64,000 nt of DNA from Paramecium sonneborni (lineage: Eukaryota; Ciliophora; Oligohymenophorea; Peniculida; Parameciidae). Location of the stretch: NCBI GenBank assembly GCA_905182985.1, contig CAJJDN010000072.1, forward strand, positions 175,044 to 239,043, given 5' to 3'. Position 1 is the stretch's first letter; the number at the start of each line of letters is the position of its first letter. The notes beneath the pieces were generated by a model. The model searched no databases and was not told the DNA's origin. It worked only from the letters and a program-made list of their open reading frames with translations. A program made the position numbers and the translations under genes. Shown one piece after another: positions 63,925-64,000 of this stretch.

Positions 63925-64000
63925 TTTTTTTTATATTTACTCTTATCGAATTCATAATACTTTTATATAACAAAAATGCCCAATAAAATTATATCTTATT

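Overview
The window looks like macronuclear DNA of a ciliate, most likely a Paramecium species. It is very AT-rich. Long coding frames stay open only when TAA and TAG are read as glutamine and TGA is the sole stop. Genes are single-exon or split by tiny introns, mostly 22-30 nt with a few near 40, and intergenic gaps can be only a few bases. The species is unknown. Many introns that I could fix by frame end in AAG as well as TAG or CAG. All gene models were read by hand. Where I give a length, the exon total divides by three.

Layout. 1-5642: end of an unrecognised gene (+), a small membrane protein (-) and a degenerate hybrid sensor kinase (-). 6135-9811: a cysteine-rich secreted protein (+), a VHS-like gene (+) and a U1A/U2B'' splicing protein (+). 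9812-17114: a sparse stretch, a sphingomyelin-synthase-like protein, an NT-C2 coiled-coil protein and a cytochrome b5 protein (all -). 17620: tRNA-Glu(UUC). 17797-21529: a ZnT6-like cation transporter homologue (-), divergent from a GH31 alpha-glucosidase (+). 21608-23332: a NADAR-FHA-RRM fusion (-), the most unusual gene. 23793-29028: two small unknown genes, RTF1 and an outer-dynein-arm docking coiled coil. 29073-33904: two ARF-like genes and a large coiled-coil protein (+). 33942-39391: CLP1 (-), a UMP1-like protein (+), COQ4 (-), an EXD2-like exonuclease (+) and an unknown gene (+). 39661-44587: a NEK-like kinase and a RINGv-FHA protein (both -). 45407-53196: an unknown gene, a cysteine-rich surface protein, a SNARE, a hotdog thioesterase and an MBOAT acyltransferase. 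53244-58044: a small gene and two large cysteine-rich surface-antigen-like proteins (-). 58350-63924: unknown genes, an AGC kinase and a second copy of the 24403-25076 gene.

The genes are not an operon or one pathway. They are a dense mix of housekeeping genes (splicing, transcription elongation, mRNA 3' processing, ubiquinone synthesis, lipid synthesis), cilia/coiled-coil genes and surface-protein genes. Three single N characters (14808, 42352, 50249) each sit between perfect direct repeats of 1099, 1123 and 1148 bp. These look like unmerged contig ends, so several genes appear twice or broken here and are probably single in the cell.
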